NCBI GenBank assembly: GCA_022496185.1
Contig: WTXG01000104.1
Span: 62,001-126,000 of the forward strand
Direction: 5' to 3'
Source of the DNA: Multifurca ochricompacta
Lineage: Eukaryota > Basidiomycota > Agaricomycetes > Russulales > Russulaceae
Length of the DNA: 64,000 bases
Below are positions 41,346-52,742 of this stretch, piece after piece. The notes under the pieces are model-generated. The model made no database searches. It was not told where the DNA came from and worked only from the letters and a program-made list of their open reading frames with translations. A program made the position numbers and the translations under genes. Numbering within the stretch: position 1 is the stretch's first letter; each line of letters begins with the position of its first letter.

Positions 41346-41859
41346 TGTTGACACAAGACGTGTCTGGAGATGCTTCAGGCATCTAAGGATCGCTTTAGCT
41401 GTAGATAAGATTAGATTAGGTTCCGGAGTTTCGGACTTTTTATGTTATCTTTATTACATTTCTTTCTCACCTTACTCAGCTGATTAGTGATGGACTTAGT
41501 AATGCGCAGTAAGCATGTGATATCTCTTTGGCCAATGGCCTTTATCCCTCTCTGTTTATTGTCTGGCACTTGTGGACTTATTCCCAGTGCGCACAGACCA
41601 TTTCCCCTGGCCCCTATGGGTATATAAGGGTGTCTGTTTCATCTCTTCCACTTCAGAGTTCTTCTAACCTCTGAAGTGTAAGTTCCCTTTACTCTACTCT
41701 CTCACTACCTATAGACTAACCTATTATATTAGACTTGTCTTTCTTTAGGTGTGTAGATAGTAATAATAGAGTTCTTCTAACCTCTGAAGTACTTGTCTTT
41801 CTTTAGCCTAACCCGCTACTAACCGCAGTCAGTATAACCAGCAGCATGATTGTTTGACA
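41346..41859 (+). repeat. Solo copia-type LTR (514 bp) with intron/intron-less copy layout
   Basis: TGTTGACACAAGACG...TGTTTGACA, TSD CCTCC at 41341-41345 and 41860-41864. TATATAAGG at 41621; 36 nt on, e1 41657-41677; GT-AG segment 41678-41732 (55 nt, GTAAGT...ATATTAG, branch point GACTAACC); e2 41733-41748; 21-nt linker 41749-41769; then exact e1 41770-41790 joined to exact e2 41791-41806. Hairpin CACTTCAGAG/CTCTGAAGTG over the donor side of e1. Confidence 0.92.
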
Positions 41860-42233
41860 CCTCCTTATCCTCATTTATATCCTCCAGAGTTTTAGATGCC
41901 ATGGTGATATCATCAATGTAGAGTGCAATGATGGATGGGATATTGTTTCTGTGGCAGACAAACACAGCGTGGTCAGCCTTGGTGCATTGATATCCAATGC
42001 TTTCTAACTTCACTCTGATATCTTGGTACCATATGTGGCCACCTTGCTTGGTGCCATACACCACCTTGACTAGTCAGAGTACCATGCTCTCAGGGATGTT
42101 GAAACCCAGAGGTGGTTCCATATATATTTCTTCCTTGAGCTCACCATTAAGATATGCCAACTTCACATCCATTTGGTGTACTTCAAGATCAAACTGTGTT
42201 GCCAATGCAAGAATTGCGCAAAGGGATGCAAAC

Positions 42234-42752
42234 TGTGACAGATTCTACACTGGCCAAGGTGACATGAGATTGACTGACAAAGAAACAGACTTTTATTTGA
42301 AACACTACATTACTGTTGCTTACTGAGGGCTCAACCCCTCCACATTCTCCTTGGTTCTAGCTAGTTCTACTGTGCAACCACTAGATCATACATCATAGTA
42401 CCAGAACCTTCTACCCACTATGACATAGCTAAACCCACCTGTATTTAAAGTGCAGTAAAGTAGAGAGACAGACCTAAGTCTGTTCTCTTGTGTTCAATCA
42501 AAGGTGCTTTGGACTTCATTGAATCCTCTCAGTTAGAGCCCCACTTGAACTCTCCAAGATGTGACTTGGAGAGCCTTCATCATCTTGAACTTGTTGCAGG
42601 ACTGAGTGTCTCTGCTGTCGACTTTGATTCTCATGCGCATGCCCTTTGACTTCATTGTGGGCTTGAACCAAATTTGCTCTTGCTGTGACCTTGAATCTTG
42701 ACTTGTCTTGCTCCCATCCAACCCCGACACAGTTCTGCACCTAACTGTGACA
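42234..42752 (+). repeat. Solo LTR, family M/N (519 bp)
   Basis: TGTGACAGATTC...CACCTAACTGTGACA, TSD CAAAC at 42229-42233 and 42753-42757. Contains hairpin AGACAGACCTAAGTCTGTTCT near the predicted start. Confidence 0.92.
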
Positions 42753-43552
42753 CAAACTTTGCGACAGGTGCAAAAGTCTCATCATAGTCAACACCTTTGA
42801 CTTGTGTGAAACCCTGTGCCACAATGCGAGCTTTGTGCCTCAAGACTTCTCCCATGGGTCCATGCTTCATGCGGAACACCCATTTACTGCCAACAACTTT
42901 ATGTCCATTTGGGCACAGGACAACCTTGTACACGCCCATGCTTTTGAATGATTGCATTTCTTCCTGGCAGGCCACATCCCACTTGCTGGCATCAGGTCAT
43001 GCCATGGCTTCTTTGTAGGTATGTGGGTCACTTGCTAGGTCAAATGTTGCAATATTGACTTGTTCTGCAGGGTCCCATCTAGTTGCATAAGAACTGATGG
43101 AATAGCAAGGGTTGTCATTGTGGACAGGAGGATGTGTGGATCATTTGGGTCAGGTGGTAATGGTGGAGATGGGCATTGGTTCTGGTGCTGGGGGTTTGGT
43201 GAGTGCACTCTCAACTTCGCTATCACTACTTGGCTGATGTTGGCTAGTAGTTTTTGTTGGTGTAGTTATTGTATGTGGCTGAATGTTACTGTTTTTGCCT
43301 TCCTCCCTTGGCTCTGCATGTTTGGCATTGTCAATTTCAATGATTACTCATTCATGACGACTTCCTGGCCCCCCTTCATCAAATATGACATTGTGGGACT
43401 CAAAAAATCGGCCTGTTGAGTGATGTACCAATCTAAACACCTTGCACTGCTGCGCATAGCCGAGGAAAGTGCATTGGAGGGATTGTGCACCCAGCTTGGT
43501 GTGATACCTCTCAGGAATATACATGAACGCTTGGCATCCAAAGATCCGCAGG

Positions 43553-45002
43553 TAGTGAATAGCAGGGGTAACCCCTGGGTATCTTCATTGGTACCCATAC
43601 CCATACCCATACCCACTGCTACAGGTACGGGTAACCCATGGGTTACCCATGGGTCACCTGTGGGTTACCTGTGTGTAAACACATGCAAGTTCTTTGCTTG
43701 CATTGCGCATTTCGGATAACCGGCCTGGGACATCCCAGTCAAGGAGATACACAATGCATTCATTTGTGGCTACTCAGGATCCTTCAAAGATTCCTGTTTT
43801 ATATTCATAAGATTAAGATAATTCATTATTCTATTGTTGTTTTATTATTCTGGTTTCAATTTTATACAAGCACAACTAAAATCCACCCCAATATACAAAG
43901 ATGATTAGATTGATGTTATAGAACATTGATGAAAAGCCTGTCAGATAACCGCATAGAATGCAAAAATAATTGACAAATGTATAGTTATTGGCAGGGGTAA
44001 CCCCTGGATATTTGTTTTGATACCCAGGTTACCCATAAAATGAAACGTGTGCAAGTTCTTTACTTGCTTTGCACATTTTGGACACTTGGCCCGGTCCATC
44101 CCAGTCAAGGAGATATGCACTTGGATACAACACGTTCATTTGTGGCTACTCAGGATCCCTCAATAATTGCTGATTTATGTTCAGAAGATTAAGTTTATTC
44201 TTTATTTACATTATTATTTTATTTCATTTTGTGGAACAGGCATGGCACAGGCTTGTACTTTAGATGTACTATATCAGCTACTAGATTAAATGAATGCGTT
44301 ATCTTGTTATCTCGTTTAACGATGTAATTTGATCATATGTCAGATCTTAGATGTATATTCTGTGTATCTAATTAATTTGTGAATGTGTTTCTGTTGTGTT
44401 ATCTATGCATGATCACAATCTTGTTGGACCAATGGAAAATCAAAGCCATGATTGTTAAGTCAACCTTCCTTAATAGGAAGGAGATCAGACCAATATGCTG
44501 GTCCATGCGATGCAATGTAGTCGCTGCTCTATGCAGCCTGTAGATACATGCAGGCCTTGTTTCAGTAAAGTAATTTGATAATTAGATTATAGAATAGTCT
44601 AAAGTAGTCTAGAGTGTATTTTAGATAGTGCCAGACCGGCAGAATTGATTGCGCATTAATAAAACAGTTGCATCATGATTTTCAAGAGAGTGGATCACTG
44701 ATAACACTTTTATTTTACATCGCACCATTGATCTGCTTTGATATTTCATAGGATAACACTAGAATATATTTACAGAAACCCTGTAGCATACATCAAATTA
44801 AATCTTGTCATTTGTTTGCTACAGATGTATTTTATCATTAAATTTCTGCTGATCTTGTCAATGACCAATGGCCACTTATACCTGCCAAACCTGCTGTGCA
44901 GGTATGGGTTTCTGGCAGGTTGGGAGTTGTATACCCATACCTGTACCCATCAAAACCCGCAGCGCTTACCCACGCGGGTATGAAAACCCTTGCTGATCCC
45001 TA
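43553..45002. mobile_element. hAT-4: non-autonomous hAT element in COP4 (1450 bp)
   Basis: Ends TAGTGAATAGCAGGGGTAAC and (inverted) TAGGGATCAGCAAGGGTTTT, perfect 8-bp duplication TCCGCAGG at 43545-43552 and 45003-45010. Subterminal GGGTAACC/TACCCATG motifs. A ~200-bp part of its left end (43560-43860) is repeated imperfectly at 43985-44215. 44265-44560 is an inverted COP2-type LTR relic. No transposase. Confidence 0.9.
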
Positions 45003-45010
45003 TCCGCAGG

Positions 45011-45640
45011 TGAGAGATGTCTGGTTTGTTGCTGCTCCAAGCTTCTTCTGGGGTGGTGGCATCTAGAGCATGAGTGGGGGTGACATTGTGCAGGTAAGCA
45101 GCATATTCTAGTGTGTTGTACCAGTAGGTTTCAGGCAGATCAGCATCAAGTAACATTGTTCGGACCCTGTTGAGGAGTGTTCAATTCATCCACTCAGCAA
45201 TGCCATTGTGCTGAGGAGTGTCAGGTGTTGTCATCTCATGTCTGATGCCTTTATCTTGCAGGAACTTCTGGGCTGTGGTAGCAGTGTACTTGCCCCCTCC
45301 ATCTGTACACAGCACTTTGATTCTCCCCCTGGTTTCGACTTCCATGCGTGCAATGAAGGTTTTTAAGTGTTGCATGACCTTGGATTTTTTGTGCATGCCA
45401 GCTACAAAGACTTTCCATGACTTGTCATCCACCCAGGTCACAAAGTATCCATAACCTTGGTGGGATCACCATGGTAGCTTTCTGCACACATCAGAGAAGA
45501 CTCGGCCTAAGACTACAGTGGCTCTGGTTTCTGTGGACTTCTGGATCTCAGCACATGTTTGCTTTCCCTTAAGGCATGACTTGCAGGGGCCATGTGATGA
45601 TTTTCTCTTTCTCTTTGCATTATCCTTTCCTTTCTTATTC
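45011..45640 (-). pseudogene. COP4 integrase, broken
   Basis: Minus strand: CLKGKQTCAEIQ, WVDDKSWKVFVAGMHKKSKV, VLCTDGGGKYTATTAQKFL, TTPDTPQHNGIAEWMN, stop, LDADLPETYWYNTLEYAAYL, PDISHLRI, with hAT-4 inserted in the L-R-I-F-G-C motif. Ends at the GYP2 LTR. Confidence 0.88.
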
Positions 45641-45645
45641 TATAC

Positions 45646-46219
45646 TGTAACCACTTAGCTGATTATCAGTCAAGCACTGATGCTAACTGATAACAGAGGG
45701 TTCAACCCCTCTTACATGAGGTCTAGCCCCACCTTATCTTTCATATGACACAAGTGTACTTATCTATGATATCACTGTGATGCAGTTATGACTTCATTCA
45801 GTACATACTTGTATTTACCACTGGCTAGACCCCTTCCTAAACAGCATTACAACCATGTATTTAAGCCTACTAAACTCTAGGGAACAGACCTTAAGTCTGT
45901 TCTCCTGTGTTCAATCCAGGTGTTCAGAGCTCACTGTGAAATCCCCTTGAACTCTTCAAGTCGCGACTTGAGGAGCCTTCGAACCCCAGAAACTTGTAGC
46001 AGGACCGTTGCGTCGCTGCTCGACTTTGCCTCTCACATGTGCCCCTCTTGAGTCAGTGGGCTAGCTTATCTTGATCACCCTCTTGATCTTGATAGCTTGA
46101 CTGGTCTTGACTGTTGTCTTGACCTTGATTTCTCCTGATCAGTCTTGATAGGAGAACTTGCTTTGGATCACCTCAGATCCTGAACGACGACTTGACACAG
46201 TGCGCACCTAGCTGTGACA
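45646..46219 (+). repeat. GYP2 5' LTR (574 bp)
   Basis: TGTAACCACTTAG...CACCTAGCTGTGACA. TATTTAAGCC at 45858, then hairpin GAACAGACCTTAAGTCTGTTC (45882-45902). Predicted start about 45894. Confidence 0.88.
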
Positions 46220-46221
46220 TT

Positions 46222-46230
46222 AGAACAGAC
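46222..46230 (+). promoter_or_regulatory. GYP2 self-priming site
   Basis: AGAACAGAC, 2 nt after the LTR, is complementary to GTCTGTTCT at 45895-45903, the predicted RNA 5' end. The same 2-nt offset as in GYP1. Confidence 0.7.
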
Positions 46231-46827
46231 TTCTACAATCGAAAAAGAAGTAAGACTTACTGAATACACAAGGTGACAATGACGCGTCCCTTGTCCCAAC
46301 ACCCAGATGACCGCAACCTTGATCGCCAACCCTAGAATCGAAAGAATGAAACACATACCATCACTGCAAGGTGATGATGCCGCGTCCCTTGCCCAGAATA
46401 CCAGTTCGCAACGTCTTATACAGCCTGCAACCCCAGAACCCCGCTGTCTGAGGATACGTCTCTTGAAGACCAGTCCCCGCGACAATACCTAGTAACCGAG
46501 TCAGAACCACAGACATATGACAACTTACCACTCGACTTCCACAACCACTTTGCTTTGCTTGCTGCAGCTGACGACCTTCCGATTGACGTTGAAACCCAAA
46601 CACCCACACTGCGTACAATGACCACTTGACCCAACACCAGACAGGCACATTGAGAGGAAGACAGGACCATCGAACCACGCCACAATCAGCCAGAGCAAAG
46701 GTCCGAAGACCAAACACCTATAACCACCAGAACGTCAGGAAGAAACAGCAGAGGGAATCCTGACGAACCTACATTTGAACCCCTGGCCTCAGGACTAGGA
46801 ATAATAGGAACCAGTCCCAGAGGACGA
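46231..46827 (+). other. GYP2 leader
   Basis: About 600 bp between the primer site and the first clear gag ATG, with two imperfect copies of a segment containing CGCGTCCCTTG (46285, 46381). Minus-strand frames here show no known domain. Gag may start somewhat upstream of 46828. Confidence 0.55.
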
Positions 46828-48389
46828 ATGGAAGGCGTCCCTCCACCATTCTTCGATGGCGATAGATCCGATGCCATGGACTGGTTCGCCCAGTTAGAAC
46901 TTTTCTTCTTCTTGAATGAAAACGCAGCAACAGTTCAAAATGAATGCCTAAAGGTAGCCTATACTCTAGGCTTGATACGAGGACCAAGAGTCAATCGATG
47001 GACTGTCGAACAAATAAATTGGCTCTCCGCCATAAAAAATGGCAACATCCGAGTCATCGATATTTGGGACACCTTCAAAAAGACATTTAAAAACACATGG
47101 GCTGATGTTGCAGCAGGACAGAAAGCGCTACAAGTGCTTGACAAATTGAAAATGAAGGATGCCAATCTAGATGATTACATAGCCGAATTTTGCATGTTGG
47201 CTATCTGAGTGGAACTGCATATTGATGATCCGGCAGCCCGGCAATACTTTCACAGAGGACTCCCCACGCAACTAGTGGAAACTATGCTCATGATGGACCA
47301 GCCTCATACCTTTGAAGAAGCTGCTGCGTCGGCCAGACGTCATCATGCAAATTGGATCTACACCAGAGATCTACTGGGAACCCAAACACAAACATCTGCC
47401 GCACCACCACAAGGCAGTAAATTCACCTTCTACCAAAAACGCGGCCCAAATGAAAGGGAGACCACTACTATCAAAGTAATAATGACAGAAGAACAAGAGA
47501 GATTAAAGAAAGAAGGGCATTGTTTTGAATGCGGACACCTAGGGCATCTTGCCAGAGAATGCCCAAACAAGAAACCACGCATTGAAACCAAAGCTGTTAT
47601 GAATCCCGTCTCTCCCCATCTTTTTCTTCCTGCCCAACGACGACCCCTCTCTGCCGCCCACACTTCATTATCAGATCACATCTCCATCGTGGGATCCGTC
47701 ACATGCCCTGTGTCCCTCCCCATGACCTCTTTGTTTGTACATGTTGATCTGTCATTTTCCTTTGTTTGGACTCATCTTCTTATCTTCTTATCTTCTTATC
47801 ATACGACCGGACAATTACTTGGTTCCCTATCAGTAGAGGCCAGGCTTTATGCCCTCCGCTTCCAGATATTTGGGCCCACTTGACTCTGTGATTCTTATTA
47901 ATAGGCGCTCACCTCATTACATATATAAGCCTGCTGTAGACTACACTGTAGACTCAGACTCGACTTATTGAATACATTGGTGCTTGTCTTCTGGACTTCC
48001 CTTTGCTCCTTAAGGCTCAGATTGTCTCAGTGCTTTTGGCACTTCCTGCTCACCATTGTCCTAGAGTGCAGCCTCTTGGACTTTGACTCGTCACACTTTA
48101 CTCCAAGGGATCTAGTTGGTCCCTTATCTGAATCCATGTACCACGCTGTCACACAAGTCGTGTGGAACATCCCACACCAGACATAACAAAAGCACCAGCC
48201 CAGGCCACCACAATCACAGAAATACCACTGTTGACCGCAACAGTACCCATGACGTCAGAATCTACAAAGGATATCATCCCCACATTTGATGCTACCGCCT
48301 TCACCACCGCTCTTTGGACTATGACTGACGAACAACACCTTGCGTTGCAAGGACAATTCAATGGAGACGAGGATTTTTATATCGCCTGA
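46828..48389 (+). pseudogene. GYP2 gag (46828-47594 and 48194-48389)
   Basis: MEGVPPPFFDGDRSDAMDWF, DTFKKTFKNTWADVAAGQKA and LDDYIAEFCMLAI, then in-frame TGA 47206, HRGLPTQLVETMLMM, CCHC knuckle CFECGHLGHLARECP. The solo LTR 47595-48188 interrupts; gag continues APAQATTITEIPLL to GDEDFYIA, TGA 48387. The ending matches intact GYP4 gag (DDEDFYIA). Pol lies in another frame. Confidence 0.87.
47595..48188 (+). repeat. Solo LTR, GYP5 family (594 bp), in GYP2 gag
   Basis: TGTTATGAATCCCG...CCAGACATAACA, TSD AAAGC at 47590-47594 and 48189-48193. Plus-strand orientation, opposite to the other copies. TATATAAGCC near 47925. Confidence 0.92.
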
Positions 48390-51300
48390 ATGGTATGGCC
48401 TACATTCGGGCACTAGTCTTGCAACATGTATATAGATCCCCACTGAAAGCAATGAAGATCTTTGTCCCCATACATGGTGTGAAGAAAGAGGCCAGCATAG
48501 AAGCACTTGTTGATAGCAGTGCCACAGAAAACTTCATAAGTTTTCAAACAGTTATCAAACATAGACTCCCCACAAAACAATTAACCATCCCAAAACAACT
48601 ACAGAATGTGGATGGCTCTCCAAATGTGACCCGCGACATCCGACAATGTGTTGATCTCATGATTACTACAGATAACAAAATGCAACAACATCGGTTCTAT
48701 ATCACATCTATTGGAGCCGATGATATGATCTTAGGGTACCCATGGTTCATGGCTAATAATCCAAGTATAGATTGGTCACAAGGATGTTTACAAGAATCGA
48801 TCACAATTCAAGTACCACATGAACAGATCAAATGCGTGAATATTGCACAAGAACTAGCGATCAAGGCAAAAGATACCACCGAATGGACATGGGACCAAGT
48901 AGTACCCAAAGAATATCATCGCCACCAGAAGGTTTTCAGTGACCAAGAAGCCCAACATTTTCCTGCAGAACGACCCTGGGATCACAAAATCGAACTAAAA
49001 TCAGATGCACCTGCAACATTAGATTGCAAGATCTACCCACTTGGTCCAGGTGAACAGGACACGTTACACAAATTCCTCGAAGAACACCTACAAAAGGGTT
49101 ACATCACAGAATCGAAGTCACCCTATGCATCCCCATTTTTCTTTATTAAAAAGAAGGACAGGAAGTTGTGCCCAGTCCAAGACTATCGCAAGCTCAACAA
49201 CTGGACCATTTGCAACACTTATCCACTTCCCCTCATCCCAGAACTTATTGATCGTGTAAGAGGAAGTACACTGTTCACTAAGATGGATGTCCGGTGGGGC
49301 TACAACAACGTCCGCATCGTCCTGGAGGATCGATGGAAAGCTGCATTCAAGACAAATCGCGGACTCTATGAACCCAACATTATGTTTTTCGGCTTAACTA
49401 ATTCCCCTGCAACCTTCCAAACAATGATGAATGCGAAATTCTGTGCAGAACTCAATGAACATGATGCCTCAGGAAAAGCCTGGTTTACCATATATACAGT
49501 GGGTCAAAAAACTGTCCCAATGTTTGCACCATTTCTAGTATTCACTCTATAGCACCTCAGCATTTAGGAATCTGGTTATGGTGTGGCTGTATGTCTGAAA
49601 GCCCTGCGTCCTGGCTACCATGCCCAATTTGGATCAAAGAGATTGGCCATGATATAAGCATTTTATGATCAAATCAAATCAATCAATCATTGGGATGGTT
49701 TTTTGACCCACATTTTAAATCCACTATCTGCCCAATTACTACTTTTTTTCACCCCTTTTTGCCTTGGTAACTCCTTGAATCCTTTTAGTCATCCTTTCTA
49801 TAACCTTTTGCCATCATTCTGGTGCATTTTTATTCCACTCCTCCACCACCCTCTCCCACAACTCAGGTATCCCCTTGACTGGTTAAGAACCTTCTTCAGA
49901 TCCACCCAGAGGTGTCCAATGGGGCTAATATTTCAAGGGATTGGGCTATCCATACCAGGCTTCAATATTCCTGTCTTAAAACTGCTGGCTTGCCTTCTTG
50001 GAATTGTGTTTTGGGTCATTGTCCCACTGAAACATGCTTTCACCCTCCACCATTTCTTACTTTTCAAACCTTTCCACCACTCTGCCATCCAAAATATCAC
50101 AGTACTGGCATGGATTCATGATCCCCTAAACCCCTGTAAGCATTCCTAGTCCATTCCACCCCATACAAGACCAATACCATAAGTTCTTCCTCCTCCATGC
50201 TTGACTGTCAGGGTGGTGGTTCTGTCAGAGAGTGGTTACCATGAAAATTGGACAGTGGATGACTGGAAAAGGATCCTGTGGTCAGGTGAGACTATAATGA
50301 ACAGAATTGGTTCAGACAGAAGGAGCTACACTTGGGAAAAATAAGGGAGAACCACCCTCTGACAGAACCACCACCCTGACAGTCAAGCATGGAGGAGGAA
50401 GAACTTATGGTATTGGTCTTGTATGGGGTGGAATGGACTAGGAATGCTTACAGGGGTTTAGGGGATCATGAATCCATGCCAGTACTGTGATATTTTGGAT
50501 GGCAGAGTGGTGGAAAGGTTTGAAAAGTAAGAAATGGTGGAGGGTGAAAGCATGTTTCAGTGGGACAATGACCCAAAACACAATTCCAAGAAGGCAAGCC
50601 AGCAGTTTTAAGACAGGAATATTGAAGCCTGGTATGGATAGCCCAATCCCTTGAAATATTAGCCCCATTGGACACCTCTGGGTGGATCTGAAGAAGGTTC
50701 TTAACCAGTCAAGGGGATACCTGAGTTGTGGGAGAGGGTGGTGGAGGAGTGGAATAAAAATGCACCAGAATGATGGCAAAAGGTTATAGAAAGGATGACT
50801 AAAAGGATTCAAGGAGTTACCAAGGCAAAAAGGGGTGAAAAAAAGTAGTAATTGGGCAGATAGTGGATTTAAAATGTGGGTCAAAAAACCGTCCCAATGA
50901 TTGATTGATTTGATTTGATCATAAAATGCTTATATCATGGCCAATCTCTTTGATCCAAATTGGGCATGGTAGCCAGGACGCAGGGCTTTCAGACATACAG
51001 CCACACCATAACCAGATTCCTAAATGCTGAGGTGCTATAGAGTGAATACTAGAAATGGTGCAAACATTGGGACAGTTTTTTGACCCACTGTATGGACAAT
51101 ATTCTAATTCACACCAATCATGATCTCACCAACCACCGCTCCAAAGTCCATCACGTCTTAGATAAGCTCAGCAAATTGGATCTCTATCTCAAGCCTGAAA
51201 AATGCACATTTGAACAAACGTGAATAGAATACCTCGGTTTGATTCTCGAAGGAAATCAGGTGCATATGGATCCAGTAAAAGTAGAAGGAGTTGCCTCTTG

Positions 51301-51505
51301 GAGTATCCCCAAAACAGTCAAAGAAATCCGCTCATTCTTAGGTTTCTGCCAATTCTACCGACAGTTCATTCAGGGCTTCAGTAAAATAGCAGCCCCTTTA
51401 AATGCCCTTACAAGCGCAAAGAATCCATGGCAGTGGACTGCTAAAGAACAGAATGCATTTGATACCCTCAAACAACATGTCACCTCTCAACCCGTTCTAG
51501 CACAA
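48390..51505 (+). pseudogene. GYP2 pol: protease, RT, RNase H start (48390-49496 and 51093-51505)
   Basis: Frame is -1 relative to gag. Protease ALVDSSATENFIS (DSS replaces DSG), [88 protein letters not shown]-3 is inserted next to the catalytic motif, which reads YMDN instead of YMDD after joining. Then one stop, IEYLGLILEGNQVHMDP, SFLGFCQFYRQFI, QPVLAQ. Inactive. Confidence 0.9.
49497..51090. mobile_element. TC-3: palindromic (fold-back) Tc1/mariner element, 1594 bp
   Basis: Ends CAGTGGGTCAAAAAACTGTC and inverse, TA duplication 49495-49496 and 51091-51092. Arms 734 bp each (49497-50230, 50357-51090), 126-bp spacer. Plus strand from the spacer into the right arm reads NWTVDDWKRILWSGETIMNR and then FQWDNDPKHNSKKASQQF, the first and second aspartate regions of a Tc1 transposase, with stops. 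The left arm carries the second region inverted. Two terminal-motif copies lie in each arm. Confidence 0.92.
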
Positions 51506-52736
51506 TGTTACGACCCTACTCTTTTTCCTGACCCTGCACACCATGCCTTATTCTTTGCACCATCCTTGATCTCCTCCTTCTCTGGACCACTCTTTGATGC
51601 CCTTGGCCTGTTGCCTTGGGACCTTCCTTGATGCCTGTGGCCTGTGTGCCCAGGACCCTACCCTGATTCCTGTGACATTGTTCATAGGACTGACCTCCCA
51701 TGCTGCCATTTACACCTAACCTGCTGGTAGTTATGCTGCTACACTGTTGGATGTACACCACCCTTCCTTGCTGCCTTGGCTTATGCCTTGGCCACTGCTC
51801 CTGACCCTGTCCCTGTGCTTGACACCCATAGGAACCCCTGACATTGTCCCTGCCAATCTGACCAGTCCAGACAACTAGACGACTTTGGCTTGTACTTGAC
51901 CCTCTGCCAGTCATGTGACTCCTGGCCATGTGATCCTTGGCCATGTGATCCTTGACCATGTGATCCCTGACCCTGATCACAGCATCTTCATCTGATCATT
52001 TACCCCTTTCTGATCACATGGCCCATCTGGCTTATCATTCGCTTCTCTGATTCCTGTGGGAGTATTCCCACATCCACCCTGACTCCTGTGGGACCTGTTA
52101 TCTCCCCATTTACCCCTGACCCTGGTGGGAATCCTTCCACACTGATATGACTCCTGTGGGGCTGTCCCACATGATTATGCTTCTGATAAGGCTTATCCTT
52201 ATCATGGACTATATTTGACATCTTATCTGCTATTGGATGATAAGGACTCTGACCCTGTTCCTGATTAGCTACAAACCAGATCCCCATACAGTATATAAGA
52301 CCCTGTAGACAGTTTGTACAACCCTAGATTTGACCTCTTGTGCCTTCAGCCTAGAGATCTTAGACCCCAATACATCAGAAGTCTTTTTCCCCTTTTTTGC
52401 GTCCTTGAGATCCCTGCAGGGACCCCCATTGCCTCTGGCAATGGGTGTGTACCCTTCCCTTTGAATCCTTCTGCCACTCCCTGAAGGCTCCAGTGTGCTT
52501 GGTGTGCTTCTGGCACAGCAACTGGGCCTTGTCCCCACTTAACAGCCTTAGGGGATTAGCTCCCTTTGGCTGGCTCATCCCGTCTCCCTCTGTGCTTGAT
52601 TATAGCACCAAACCTTAACCGATCCCGAAGCTAGACAGTGCCCAGAGTCTAGCCTTATTGTGCTAGGCTTGTGGCTGAGGTAATGGACCCGCGCTGACCC
52701 GTGCACGCCACACAGAACGCTCCGCTGAGCATAACA
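51506..52736 (+). repeat. Solo LTR, family G copy 3 (1231 bp)
   Basis: TGTTACGACCC...CTGAGCATAACA, TSD CACAA at 51501-51505 and 52737-52741. Four CATGTGA motifs at about 13-bp spacing near 51911-51970. GTATATAAGACC near 52288. Confidence 0.92.
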
Positions 52737-52742
52737 CACAAC

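Larger units (their letters stand above)
40440..43544 (-). pseudogene. COP4 RNase H, RT and linker, broken
   Basis: Minus strand pieces: 40637-40855 GTISWSSKKQPSIVLSSTEA; 40860-41340 HVTCDWKAGWMALSQKKYI, LMYPMLSTHPDLAYTV; 41865-42228 YGTKQGGHIWYQDI, IIALYIDDITMAS (IDD in place of VDD), EVHQMDVKLAYLNGEL-like; 42758-42975 ACQEEMQSFKSMGVYKVV, ARIVAQGFTQVKGVDYDETFAPVAKF; 43035-43544 proline-rich linker and the integrase C-terminal end. Several TGA stops. Interrupted by two solo LTRs. Confidence 0.85.

Noticed and set aside
49703..50149. 148-codon ORF, repeated on the other strand at 50438-50884
   Set aside because: It is antisense to the Tc1 transposase C-terminal region; the duplication simply reflects the palindrome.
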